DNA of 64,000 nt. Origin: Tomocerus qinae. Taxonomy: Eukaryota; Arthropoda; Collembola; Entomobryomorpha; Tomoceridae. Within the stretch, counting starts at the first letter, position 1. Every line of letters starts with the position of its first letter. A model generated the notes under the pieces. It made no database searches. It was given only the letters and a program-made list of their open reading frames with translations, and was not told the DNA's origin. This document shows positions 50,665 through 60,812 of the stretch, piece by piece. The stretch spans positions 41,540,001-41,604,000 of the forward strand of contig CM034546.1 of the NCBI GenBank assembly GCA_020055645.1, given 5' to 3'. A program made the translations under genes and the position numbers.

Positions 50665-51168
50665 GAGAGAACACTTTTATTAAAAGTATCTGTCATACAT
50701 TTATGATAGCCGCAAGGACTCAGAATACCAAATTAGAATTTAAGAAACATAATAAATTGTAAATACATAATATCAACTTTCGTTAATTGTTGTGAATGTG
50801 ATTATGTAGAATATTTACGGAGCCTCTAATGACAGTTATTATTATGTCATCAATCAGAGACTTACTTAATTTAAATTTATTAACAAAATCTAAGAAAAAT
50901 GAGAAAATCGTTCCTCTGGCTCCAATGAGAAGACCGATTATCTCAATATTTTGAGTTTGGAAATTATCCTGGAAGAATTTTATAGCTGGGGTGTACTTCT
51001 CACACTTTTCATTATGAACAGTCATAGCTTGATTTTTGTCGATCTCCATTCTAACTGTAGGGTCAAGGATATAACCTTTGCGACTTTTCCTATTTATAAC
51101 GAGAATATCTATTCTACCGGTGGACCCATTATCAAGAATGCAGTGCAATTCTTCTTTTATATCCCAGT
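50665..51168 (-). pseudogene. LINE tail with restriction-like endonuclease motif
   Basis: On the minus strand a frame of about 130 residues (up to 51202, its first residues from flanking spacer) reads GRIDILVINRKSRKGYILDP, then VHNEKCEKYTPAIKFFQ. This resembles the restriction-like endonuclease tail of R2-type and related non-LTR elements (R-x-D ... I-D-P/T, then a KY-rich helix). It interrupts spacer C between GATCTGGTA and TAATTACTCCAAG. Spacers A (21055) and B (38925) are continuous there (GGTAATATAATTTCTCC), so this is a 5'-truncated insertion younger than the duplication. The element family is uncertain. Confidence 0.68.
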
Positions 51169-52984
51169 TAATTACTCCAAGTCTTCCCCCATTACTACAC
51201 AAATATAGTTTACAATCTCACTTTGGCAAGAGCAAGTCCCAGAGTGATAAATCCGACCATTACTATACATCTTCATCATCTTTGCAAAGCTAGGTAACCA
51301 ATATGGCACCTACCTATAATATTTCAGGTGGATCGAAATCGCCATGCAATAGCACTTGGAGATAAAGGTATGCAGAGAAATAGATAGAAACAGAATGAGC
51401 GAGGATGGATAGCCGACAATCAGTTATAATTTTTTAGTTATTCCTCATTTAAGTACCATATAAAACCCAATTTAGCAATTGCTCTGCATAGTACCCATAG
51501 CATTTAGAGTTCACATGAAGTGTTAGGGAAGAAATCATTCTCTCAATGCCGATGTCAGCCGAGAAACTCCGAGAACGATATGATTTACTAATACTGATGA
51601 CTAAAATCTCGATAGTTCCAAATGCTTGAAAAAGGTAGTCAATTGACTAATGGTGCTGTTGTTTCAATATAAATAAGTTTTAAAACCTATTAAAAGATTT
51701 TTTTGCTTTTCCTGGTTTAGTTTACTAATTTCGACCATTCGCAATAAAATACGTCAGAAAATATCTCTATTGATCATAATGAATGTTTTAAAAAAAATTT
51801 TACACCATTTAAAAATGTCAAATGTCCCCGTGTTGACTATATAATATATAGTTTGTGTACATGCCGTGAATATTCGTGTCTGCATTTGGGTTTACATTCC
51901 TTGTGTTCCATATTGACTGCAGCTCGACGACACAAAGTAGATAGTTCTCTTTGTCTGGACAGTAAACCGTAAATGTCAAAATCGCCGCAAACTTTCTTAT
52001 TTATAAATTTATTTAGAAGTTAATATTTTGCAAATAGCATATTAATTTCAACAAAAGGAAACAATTTATGACAGAATCTCTTTATTTCCATTTCATGCTC
52101 AAAGATAAGTCACAAAATAGACAGCCTCAGGCCAAAGGCGACTAAGGAAAACTATCCATTGGTATAATGACTAATGACAGATTATAGACAGAGAACTTTT
52201 GAAAAGAGTGAATCCAATTTTAAGTTTCAAAAATCGAAAAGTCCTACTTTTTTTCATTTTAAATAAAATTGAAGTTTTTGGCTCACTTGAAAAATTATTT
52301 AAACATCTTAATTCAAATTTGGGTCCGTATGATTACTTATTGGCGATGGAGGTTGGAGAACTTCGCATAACATAATAATCCATAAACCCTACTTAAAGTA
52401 GGTCCAGTGCAGAAATTGAATAAAATCATCCTGCCTTTTCTTCTGCAATCAATTTTTCTCACCTCAGTTTCAGTCAGTTACCGTCTGTGTTGAAAATAGT
52501 TATCCAAATCATACGCCAGATTTTTGCTATTTTAAGAAAAAATTCTCTTTTTTGAATTTCGAGGTTAGGCTTTTTGTTATCTTTTTCCTTATCCTCAAAA
52601 CGTCATTGTGAAGTAGAATCTGACGGAAAATAAACCGCTTTTATATCGACAGTGTAGGAGGCGGTAGGATATTTTCTGCCATGTTCTGCTTATCAAGTCT
52701 ACAAATGTAAACAATTCAGTTAAGAATAAATCGCAACAGAAAATATAATTTTGTCCCATCGTTGTAATTAAATAAATTGAAAGTTGTCAAATATTTCAAT
52801 ATTGTTATTTTGACATAATGCTTCATTTTTGCTACATTTTTATTTTAATTGATAAATTAAATTATGCATTAGAAATTACAATAATGTCTGTACTGTAATT
52901 TGGAATGGAGGGAATACGAAAATAAGCACTGATAACTTACCATTTTAAGCTGGTAGTGATATAAAGTCCTTCAAAGTCTGACAT

Positions 52985-53194
52985 AGGGAATACTAAAAAT
53001 TGTTAGAACTATTCTGAATTTCATGGTGTACTTGAATTTATAACAGTCGATGGTTGCTATTTTGTTATTAACTGCTAGCCATTCTTCGGTACCTCACTCT
53101 CACTGGCTTAGCCGAATGTAAAACTGAACATTCTTTCTCTTACTTTGCATCGGTTACTGGTGAAGAAATAGTTGAGTAAAATTAGTGGTAAAAA
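52985..53194 (+). promoter_or_regulatory. Conserved 5' flank of IR-like copy 4
   Basis: Same block as before copies 1 and 2 (GAATTTCATGGTGTACTT, TTCGGTACCTCACTCTCACT, CGGTTACTGGTGAAGAAATA), with a few small deletions. It directly precedes an intact gene, so it is the best candidate for the working promoter and leader. Confidence 0.5.
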
Positions 53195-55087
53195 ATGTAT
53201 TCCATGTATCCAATTGTACCATTTTTAATTTCTATTATTATAAACAACGTGAACTGCTTTCCATATCTGTGGTTCTATCGTGATTGTGATTTCAACATGT
53301 ATACTTTCAATCAATCCGAATGGCAGACAGATTTTATCTTGTCTAACCAAAATGGCCAACCATGGACCTTAGCAACATCCAAATATAATAAAACTCTCTT
53401 CGGGCGTCATGAAAAAAATCCACGGGATCTATCTAGAAGTTTCTGCACTGTCAATATTCTAATGGAGCCAGACCCTGATTTGACGTATCTCAACGTTGGA
53501 AAAGAAATAAATCGTCGGGATTCGAGATTCATAATAGTCATCAAAGTTGAATTGAAATGGATAAATACAAAGTTGCGATCATACCTCACTCGGTATTTGG
53601 TGGCTCCTCTCTTTATATTGGCAATGAAAGTTGGAAACGAATATTCGATTTACACGACAATTCTCTACAGTCCGCAGGGTGAGTCTTTAACTCTTCACCC
53701 AATTGAAGCAGAAGATTCCGTTGAAGAATGGGAAAGAATTTGGAATACTTTAAACGGAAATCTTCATGGCATTCAAATTGGTGGCATATTTGGCTATTTT
53801 TCGTTTAAGAGTCCTAGAGAAATGCCAGAGTGTAAAATGGAAATCTATTCAGTGGTAAATACTAACCGTTTAAATAGAAATTGTTGGAATTCAGTGAGAG
53901 CTGTTGAATTGATGGCTGAAAGATTGAATTTCACTGCGATATATGCAAGGCGAAGAGAAAATCTAAAAGAAAAACAACGTCGTTGTGGAGTCATTACGTT
54001 GTCAGGACCTTACGCAAACACTTATATTGTACAATGGTCTGAAAAACATTTCATTGAATACTTTCAAGAGAGTATTCCATATTACTGTGAAGCCAACCCA
54101 CGATTAGAGGACATTCCTTTGACAGTTCTGATTCAAAATACATTTGATGATTATTGCTGGTGGCTGATATTTTCGCTATTCCCGATTTCATTTTATGCTT
54201 TAGGCTTTAGAATTTCTACTTTCTACAAGAAATTAGAGTTTATTTTTGTATCCACAATAGCCGTCCTTTTATATCAAGAAGTTTCCACTAAAAAGAGAAA
54301 CATTTTGTATTTGGTAATTGTGTCCATGGGATTTGTAATTGCTAATCTATATGAAACGTGGATAACAAGCGAGATTATTGCTCCGCCAGACAGAAAGCAA
54401 TTTAAAGACTTTAAAGATCTCGTCGAAAATGGATTTAAGGTGTTGTTGGCGACAGACATACGGAGGAGTGTGGATGAAAAAGGATTCCAATATTTTAGAA
54501 AATATAAGATTCTGGACAAGATGAATTCAAGTGTCTACAGATTTGGTTGGCAATCCGATGCAACATCTGAACATCTTAAAATGGATTCCTGGACATTTGA
54601 TAAGAAAATGTTGACCAACTACTCGATGAAACTATTTACTTTTTGTGATCCAGAAAGATTTGTACAAGCTGTGACCTTAATACCATCTACGGTATCTTCT
54701 GATGGAATTTGCATGACCGTAAAGGAAACAGCGCTGGCTTACCCGATGTCTTATCAATTCATAGATTGCTACCGTTATAAATTCCCATTATATTTGCAAT
54801 TCATGCAAGAGAGAGGTTTTCTAAAATATTTCAAGCAACAAATCAAGCATTCAAAACTGAAGCATAAAGAATCTCAGACATTGTCTATTAGTCTGAACAT
54901 GAAAGTCCATGCTATTTTCTTCGTTTGTGGATACTTTCTACTTGGATCATTCATCACTCTTCTTCTGGAATGGTTGTGGCACCGTAGATTGACGCTGATA
55001 ATGCACATCATCAATCTTCTTAACAAACTAAAAGCCATCGCCAAAGATATTAGACGAAGATTTCGCATGTGTTTCCGATTTCGATGA
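53195..55087 (+). CDS. Divergent ionotropic receptor (IR-like), copy 4
   Basis: Intact single-exon gene of 630 residues. A signal peptide is at about 1-22 (MYSMYPIVPFLISIIINN), S1 at about 23-315, M1 at about 318-340 (FDDYCWWLIFSLFPISFYAL), a pore segment at about 347-363, M2 at about 370-389, S2 at about 390-570 (VSSDGICMTVKE; Y..F..MQERGFLKYF) and the last helix at about 572-594 (FFVCGYFLLGSFITLLLEW). The C-terminal tail is short and basic. Relative to copies 1-3 about eleven residues are missing near 54840, between KYFKQQ and KHSKLKHKES, without breaking the frame. The order S1-M1-P-M2-S2-M3 and the YETWITSEI...F.DL...G pattern are typical of IRs. The ligand is unknown. Confidence 0.87.
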   Translation: MYSMYPIVPFLISIIINNVNCFPYLWFYRDCDFNMYTFNQSEWQTDFILSNQNGQPWTLATSKYNKTLFGRHEKNPRDLSRSFCTVNILMEPDPDLTYLNVGKEINRRDSRFIIVIKVELKWINTKLRSYLTRYLVAPLFILAMKVGNEYSIYTTILYSPQGESLTLHPIEAEDSVEEWERIWNTLNGNLHGIQIGGIFGYFSFKSPREMPECKMEIYSVVNTNRLNRNCWNSVRAVELMAERLNFTAIYARRRENLKEKQRRCGVITLSGPYANTYIVQWSEKHFIEYFQESIPYYCEANPRLEDIPLTVLIQNTFDDYCWWLIFSLFPISFYALGFRISTFYKKLEFIFVSTIAVLLYQEVSTKKRNILYLVIVSMGFVIANLYETWITSEIIAPPDRKQFKDFKDLVENGFKVLLATDIRRSVDEKGFQYFRKYKILDKMNSSVYRFGWQSDATSEHLKMDSWTFDKKMLTNYSMKLFTFCDPERFVQAVTLIPSTVSSDGICMTVKETALAYPMSYQFIDCYRYKFPLYLQFMQERGFLKYFKQQIKHSKLKHKESQTLSISLNMKVHAIFFVCGYFLLGSFITLLLEWLWHRRLTLIMHIINLLNKLKAIAKDIRRRFRMCFRFR

Positions 55088-56326
55088 CACAATAATTGGC
55101 TTGTGTAAGTAATATATTTTATTATTATTTAATCAAATTAATCCAGATTCAGGACGGAGTATGAAGTCGGCAAGCCGTAAACTGCTTTTCAATATCGCAT
55201 TGCCGAAAAAGCCGCAAATACCCTAAACTACTCTACACGCAGCAATATCATATATTATTAACTGTTTATTTAATCTTTAACTTTTAAATTTAATCTATGT
55301 ATTTTATTTATTTTTATATTTCTCACAATAGAAAATGTTTCAGATGTACTAATATGTAGTGTTATTAAGCAAGTAAATGTACATTTAATATGTAAAGAAG
55401 ATTGTCGAGTAAATGTTATGTTCCCCACACGTAGACTTTTGTATTTCGTATAAGGTCTTCTGGCATGTAAATAATTTCGTAGACTAACAGACTAACTGAC
55501 GCCATTCCGTAATATGAACAATTAGTATGTGGCTTTTCCTTCGGTGTGAACGGTATCCGGTGAACTCGACTAAAGCTGTTTTGACAATTGAAAAAGGTGA
55601 TTTCCATAATTACAAACGATGATTCGACAATTACAAATAAAAGTCAGTGAACATCTGTCGAAGCAATAGGTAGAACTGCTTCACGAGCATTGAGCATTTC
55701 TCTTATGGTCCATGCATATAATGAACCTTAAGTTTATAGGGTCCTTATGCCAGTTTGCCAGTGAAGGAAGTGCACAATTAAAATTTAGACTTTATATGAG
55801 ACTTCTAAATACATCATCATAGTATCATGCATGTGTACAAAACTGAGTTTCGGAGAGAGGGGTAATATTTCATATAGATAAGTATGATTTTAATTATACC
55901 TATTCGCAAAACAGCAAAAAATTGAAAAATCAAAAAATGACAAAACTTTTCTCGCTACGCCCTAGTATATACAATTAAGGAGGCCGTCTTTACAGACTTG
56001 GCGCATTATTTTCCCAGGTGTCGTATTGTAGATTTCAAGAGCAGATTTCAGATTGAACACCTTCAAAAAGTTCGGAAATCTCTCCAAATGGCGCATGGGG
56101 TCAATGAGTTTGGTTTGGAGTACGGGAGGATCGTAAAAATAATATAGCTCCTGCCCCGGAGGAAAGTGGTTGTGTTGTGGCCTCGCTCTGCTCCTCCGTG
56201 CGATATCGCAATGTATTATATAGACAAAATGGCACAGTGCAGTGAAGCCATTTCACACCATATATGTAGTAAGTAGTAGCTATATGGGACATGTTGAGAT
56301 GAGCTGAAAAAACACATGACAACCAA
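55088..56326. other. 3' flank of IR-like copy 4 and intergenic sequence
   Basis: The first roughly 100 bases (CAGATTCAGGACGGAGTAT) match the 3' flanks of copies 1 and 2. I see no gene in the rest. Confidence 0.4.
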
Positions 56327-58141
56327 CAGGCAAAGCCCGCAAGAAATTTAAAATTCTGCTTAGTACATCCGCTTCAAATTCAATTTATTATCATAAATAT
56401 TAACGGACCATGTTCCATGCTATCACAGTTTACCAAATCTTTCACACTCCTTCAAAAAGTGTCAGCTTATTATTAAAATGTCTGGATGTTGTAGGCTTGT
56501 TATTCAAACTACAAACCTTTGCACTATGATGCATTCGAACTGTACAATATGTTTTAGCTATCAACTGGACTAGTTGATAATAAATACGGTTGTCTAAAGG
56601 ACTCAACGCAATCAAATGATTTTCTAGGCATTTAAATAGAACATTTTCTTCTAATAAATAGGAAGTGGCTCTAGTAATGATTACTTTACTGTTAAAGCTC
56701 TCGCATATGGCATATTCTCTGTAAATCCGTTCTGTAATGTTGCAAACCTTAACCACGTCCTCGGATGGGATAAACAGACCTCCGTTTTGCTTGATACGAA
56801 TCAATTGATATTTTGGTTTTCTTAAATCTGCATCTTCTACAAAGCTTTCCAGAGCAGTGACGCACACACTGCATTTGATTATCGATTTAATTTTCTTTAC
56901 AACCCACCCTGCTATGTAGGTAACAATGCATTCGCTGAAAATGGACAAATTTTTTAATATCACGTTTAGACAATCCCCAACTTGAGCCTCATTGATAGCC
57001 TCCAATTTTTCATCAGAGGAAGCAAATCGTGATTTCGTAATCTTTGTCAAATGTAAGTTCTGTTTGATCCTGTGGAATGCAATTACCATTAAGACTTGCC
57101 TCAAGCCGCGTTGACAAGATTTTACGAAGGGAATATTTCAATTGATTTACGTTAGGGTTATTGTTAAACCCTTGACAACTTCTGACAGTACTGAAAAAGG
57201 TTTCAAGGTGATCTTGGCTGAACTTACAAGTTAATACATATTTTAGTAGAGAATTGGAAGCCACATAATACCTTCTACACTATGAATGGCGGTTAAGAAA
57301 CCTACTAATGTTTGCTTCCATCATCTTCTCAATTTTGTTTTCTGTTTGAGTTCTTTTAGACGCTTTCAAAATAGGCAATTCATGCTGTAATTCTGAACAG
57401 CGTCATTGCTGTCATGTTGTATCTGCAATTTAAAAATATATGCGATAAATTTTGTTCATACAGATATCTCTCTAAACCATAAAGATTTAATATGTTAGTT
57501 AGTATTTTGTAACCTTTGAACTGCCTACAAATATTCCACTTGACTTAATTTCGATGTTTGGATTACAATTTTCTACTGCAACTTCAATATTTCCGTAAGA
57601 AAATCTTTTCAAAGTCATTCTTGGTGGAGGAGTCGGCCACTTTGGTGGTGGAATGATTGGGTCACTGAGGACTTTTCCCTTGTCATCGAGTATAAGATTT
57701 TGAAAGTGCACTGAACATATCTTGGAACTCCTTTTTTGGAATCCAGGTTGACCCTCGATTTGCAAATTCGGTCCATTTCGGCAATCAATGTTCAGTTATA
57801 AATGTTAACCAATATACATTTTAGCATCATAGCTCGTAATTGTATATTTATTACGTTTTTAACAGTTGGTATTAATTTTTTTACATTTTACCTGTACAAT
57901 TTTACGTCCTTTGAAAGCAAACGCTCACAGCCCAGCACGGCACAGTAGTTTGGCATTTAAAAATAGTAATATATTTTGAGAACGAACACGGTCAGAGTCG
58001 TTTTTGAATTACTACTTTTGACTTTTAAACAGTGAAACTGTCACCCAATATCGTTATTTAAGCTGAGTTTTTGTTGCGTATTTAGAATATTTGCAAAACC
58101 CATATGTAAAACTCTGTTAACTGTATCGCGGGCTTTGCCTG
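56327..58141 (-). mobile_element. P-like (THAP) DNA transposon remnant
   Basis: The 14-base ends CAGGCAAAGCCCGC (56327-56340) and GCGGGCTTTGCCTG (58128-58141) are perfect inverted repeats. On the minus strand between them lie a THAP-type zinc-finger part and a C-terminal P-transposase part in order. The size (1.8 kb) and missing middle show an internally deleted, dead copy. The target duplication is not clear. Confidence 0.75.
56442..57780 (-). pseudogene. P-element/THAP9-like transposase, deleted
   Basis: 57765-57499 reads KRSSKICSVHFQNLILDD, the second half of a THAP (C2CH) DNA-binding domain with ICSVHF; the first half is not found. 57264-57013 reads LKYVLTCKFSQDHLETFFS and GFNNNPNVNQLKYSLRKIL, the hallmark C-terminal block of P-type transposases. 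57104-56442 continues in another frame with YIAGWVVKKI and SVCVTALESF. A frameshift therefore lies near 57060-57100, and most of the catalytic RNase H-like and GTP-binding middle (several hundred residues in the family) is absent between 57264 and 57499. It cannot encode an active enzyme. Confidence 0.8.
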
Positions 58142-58234
58142 CCAATCAAAATGCAGTAAAATTGCTTAACACAGAGAGGTATGGAAACGTCCGGTCTAGT
58201 AATAAGGTTAATATACCTTCCTATGTCTATTTTT

Positions 58235-58464
58235 CACACACATAACACGCATCGTATAGCCTAGTAACTGCTACCAGTCGTATCTGAATTTTTATAATGC
58301 TTGAGCGGGTCTATTGCATGTTGAAAATTCTTATAGGTTAATTTCGTCCCATTTAACCATTAAGATTTTACACCATAAAATAGGCCCGCGCAAACATTAT
58401 AAAAATCCTGATACGACTGGTGGCAGATTTAATACATTGGGGTATACGATGCGTGTTTTGTGTG
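58235..58464. mobile_element. 230 bp foldback element
   Basis: Nearly the whole length is two inverted arms. The left arm has AACACGCATCGTATA, ACCAGTCGTATCTGA and TTTTTATAATG; the right arm has CATTATAAAAATCCTGATAC, GACTGGTGGCAG and TATACGATGCGTGTTTTGTG. The loop is about 80 bases. It is a MITE of unknown superfamily. Confidence 0.8.
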
Positions 58465-59678
58465 ATTTCACACCTCATCAAACCAAGACTTCCTGAATTC
58501 CATTAATATTATTAAGTGGTGTGCAACACCGCTTTATAGGGATGCCTGATCTGTCCGTCTGTCCGTCTGTCTGTTAGCACGATAACTCAAAAACGGTTAG
58601 AGATAATCAACTCAAACTTACTGTACGTGATGTAGGGAAGAAAAGCGAGACCCCCTGCCTGTGGGCGTGGTCAAAATATTTAAAATTAGTGTAACTTTAG
58701 TTATTGACAATGTAGAACGTCATGAAATGGTTCGCTCTAAAAGGTTATTTGTTAGGCCATGTCAAGTCACACGTGTAAAAAGGTCATAGGTCATTGAAAA
58801 AATTCACTAAAACCGTCATGTAACGTCAAATAATTAGTTCAATCTTTTTATGCAATTTCATACCACTTTTTTACATCCATTTGGACATGGTTTATTATTT
58901 CACTAGGCCTCCACAGTACTAATTGTGAATTTCAAAATGGTTACGCATATTAAGGTTCAGGGGTGGTTCAAAATACGGAGAAATTCAATGAGGGGCAGGT
59001 TCTGGGGAAGTATCTATGGTATGGCTACGATTTAAAAATACAGCTACACATATGAATAATAGAAATTGGCTATATTCTCCCCCTTGTCAAAAAAGGTGTT
59101 TTGGTAAAATGACAATAATTTGAGTTATAGACATCGTAGAAAGTCGTGCTTTACAGTAATGAGAAACTGATAAAATTTGCCAACTTCCACTCGCCGACAT
59201 ATGCCACTTTACTCTTTTAGATCCGAAGTTACAGACAGTTTTCTAAAAAATCCCTACTCTTTCAATTTCAATTTCAAGCTTAGGGTGGTGGTATTAACAT
59301 GATATGCTAAAGGTATGCTGATATCAAACTACTGTGATGCAGAAGTCCAATGTTGCAATAAATATTCCCCTTGTGAATGTATATGAAAATCATATAAAAT
59401 TTTGAAATGAAATAATATGTTGTGATTTATTATTTGTTATAATAACCATGGATAATTTGCTCCTTGAGAAGGAGCAAAACCGACCCTATTTTTTAAAGCC
59501 AAACTGTCTAGACCTATTTGCCTAAGGCAAATATAAGGTTTAGTATTAGTACTAGACAATCCAAATCCAAGCCAATGTATTTGCCATTTCAAACCTGTAT
59601 TACACAAGAAAATCTAGATAAAACTCTGCAAAAAATATCAAAAATGGCAAAAAAAATTCTAACATGTTATTTTGATAG
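58465..59678. other. Unassigned sequence with CTGTCCGT microsatellite
   Basis: Near 58550-58577 is a short (TGTCCGTC)n-like run. I see no gene; part may be transposon debris. Confidence 0.4.
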
Positions 59679-59791
59679 TCAATAGACGTTTCCCACAATT
59701 CCAGGATAACACAGACAGGTATTGGAGTCATTTCAATACCTACTCATGTTAATTTGGTGACCGGCCACCAATTGTGGGAAACCTCTATTGA
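59679..59791. mobile_element. 113 bp inverted-repeat element
   Basis: TCAATAGACGTTTCCCACAA plus TT on the left pairs with AATTGTGGGAAACCTCTATT plus GA on the right (21 of 22 bases). It has MITE-like size and no coding capacity. Confidence 0.65.
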
Positions 59792-59807
59792 AATTTCCAA
59801 AACTAAC

Positions 59808-59869
59808 GTCGAAGGAAAAGTAAATAGAGCCCTGGGAGGTCGAAGGAAAAGTAAATAGAGCCCTGGGAG
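59808..59869 (+). repeat. Direct pair of 31 bp repeats, inverted copy beyond Merlin
   Basis: GTCGAAGGAAAAGTAAATAG + AGCCCTGGGAG occurs twice in a row here and once inverted at about 62816-62846 (TCCCAGGGCTCTATTTACTT + TTCC). The arrangement suggests the ends of an older inverted-repeat element that the Merlin transposon split. Confidence 0.6.
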
Positions 59870-60459
59870 CCCGAATTTCCATAAGAGAATTTTGAAAGGT
59901 TTTCAGAAAAACACAAAATTTTATTGGGAAGTGTCTTGGCAACTACCTCTATTATCCTAGATAACCGGTTGGATTGGTCGAAGGAGGCCCCAAATGGCAA
60001 AGTCCCACAGCACCTCAGTATCTCGGAATATTTAGACATGACCCCCCAATGTTTCATCGGATCTATACCGGACATGACCTGGACGTCACGTTCCAACCCT
60101 TAACACCCCCCCGGGGGGGTCAGGGGCAAAATGAGATTTCACCGGATTTTGATAGATATCGGCCCCCTGAACAAAACCCCACCCACCCCCACCCGCTACG
60201 ACCCCCCTTAAGGGGGGTACCTTAAAAATGTCCCCATTAAGCACGTATATCATAGAATTATCGTTGCAAATGACTCAATGGACATTCCCTCCTCTCAACA
60301 CCCCGCCCCCGGGGGGGTCTGAGGCAAAATGAGATTTTACTGGTTTTTGATAGATATCGATCACCTGAACGAAACTTTACCCACGTCAGCGGACTATGAA
60401 AAATTTTAAATATCCGTTTCGGCCTAGCCATAGCCATCATCAGGGGAAGGGCATTACTT

Positions 60460-60566
60460 CCCGACGCACGCCTTTTATTGAGGTTTTGCAACTCAAGGTT
60501 TAAGCACGCCGTTTGACGAGGTTTGCATCTCAAGGTTTGAGCACGCCGTTTAACGAGGTTTGCAAC
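60460..60566 (-). repeat. Left subterminal repeats of Merlin
   Basis: About three units of the 36 bp repeat (GAGCACGCCGTTTAACGAGG + TTTGCAACTCAAGGTTT), inverted relative to the right-hand array. Confidence 0.85.
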
Positions 60567-60812
60567 TCCGTTGGGAGGATTGGGGAATTCAGTGGGTTGA
60601 TCGGTCTAGGTTGATCAGCATTGTTCATTGCGGTTATTGCCCAACCGTCGGTAAGGTCAACCGGGCAGTAGTCAAACATCCACTCACACATACGCTTAAC
60701 CCTTTCCCTATATAAGCCCAACCCTGTCCCCGTAGATACTCAACCCACTTCCCTAATATACTCGTCTTTTTCCCTACTTGTCCCTGATACATTTGCCAAC
60801 CCCTCCCTATAT

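Larger units (their letters stand above)
48401..53194 (+). repeat. Duplicated spacer C, upstream of IR-like copy 4
   Basis: 48.58-49.87 kb matches spacer B (36.1-37.3 kb), and 49.87-53.19 kb matches spacer A from TAAATAGTACGGTCCAAATT through to the promoter block. A roughly 500-base LINE piece is inserted near 50665-51168. Confidence 0.83.

Noticed and set aside
59974-60533. Frames of 80-97 residues in the Merlin ends, mirrored at 62174-62713
   Set aside because: They lie in terminal inverted repeats and are the same sequence read on opposite strands; no protein motif.
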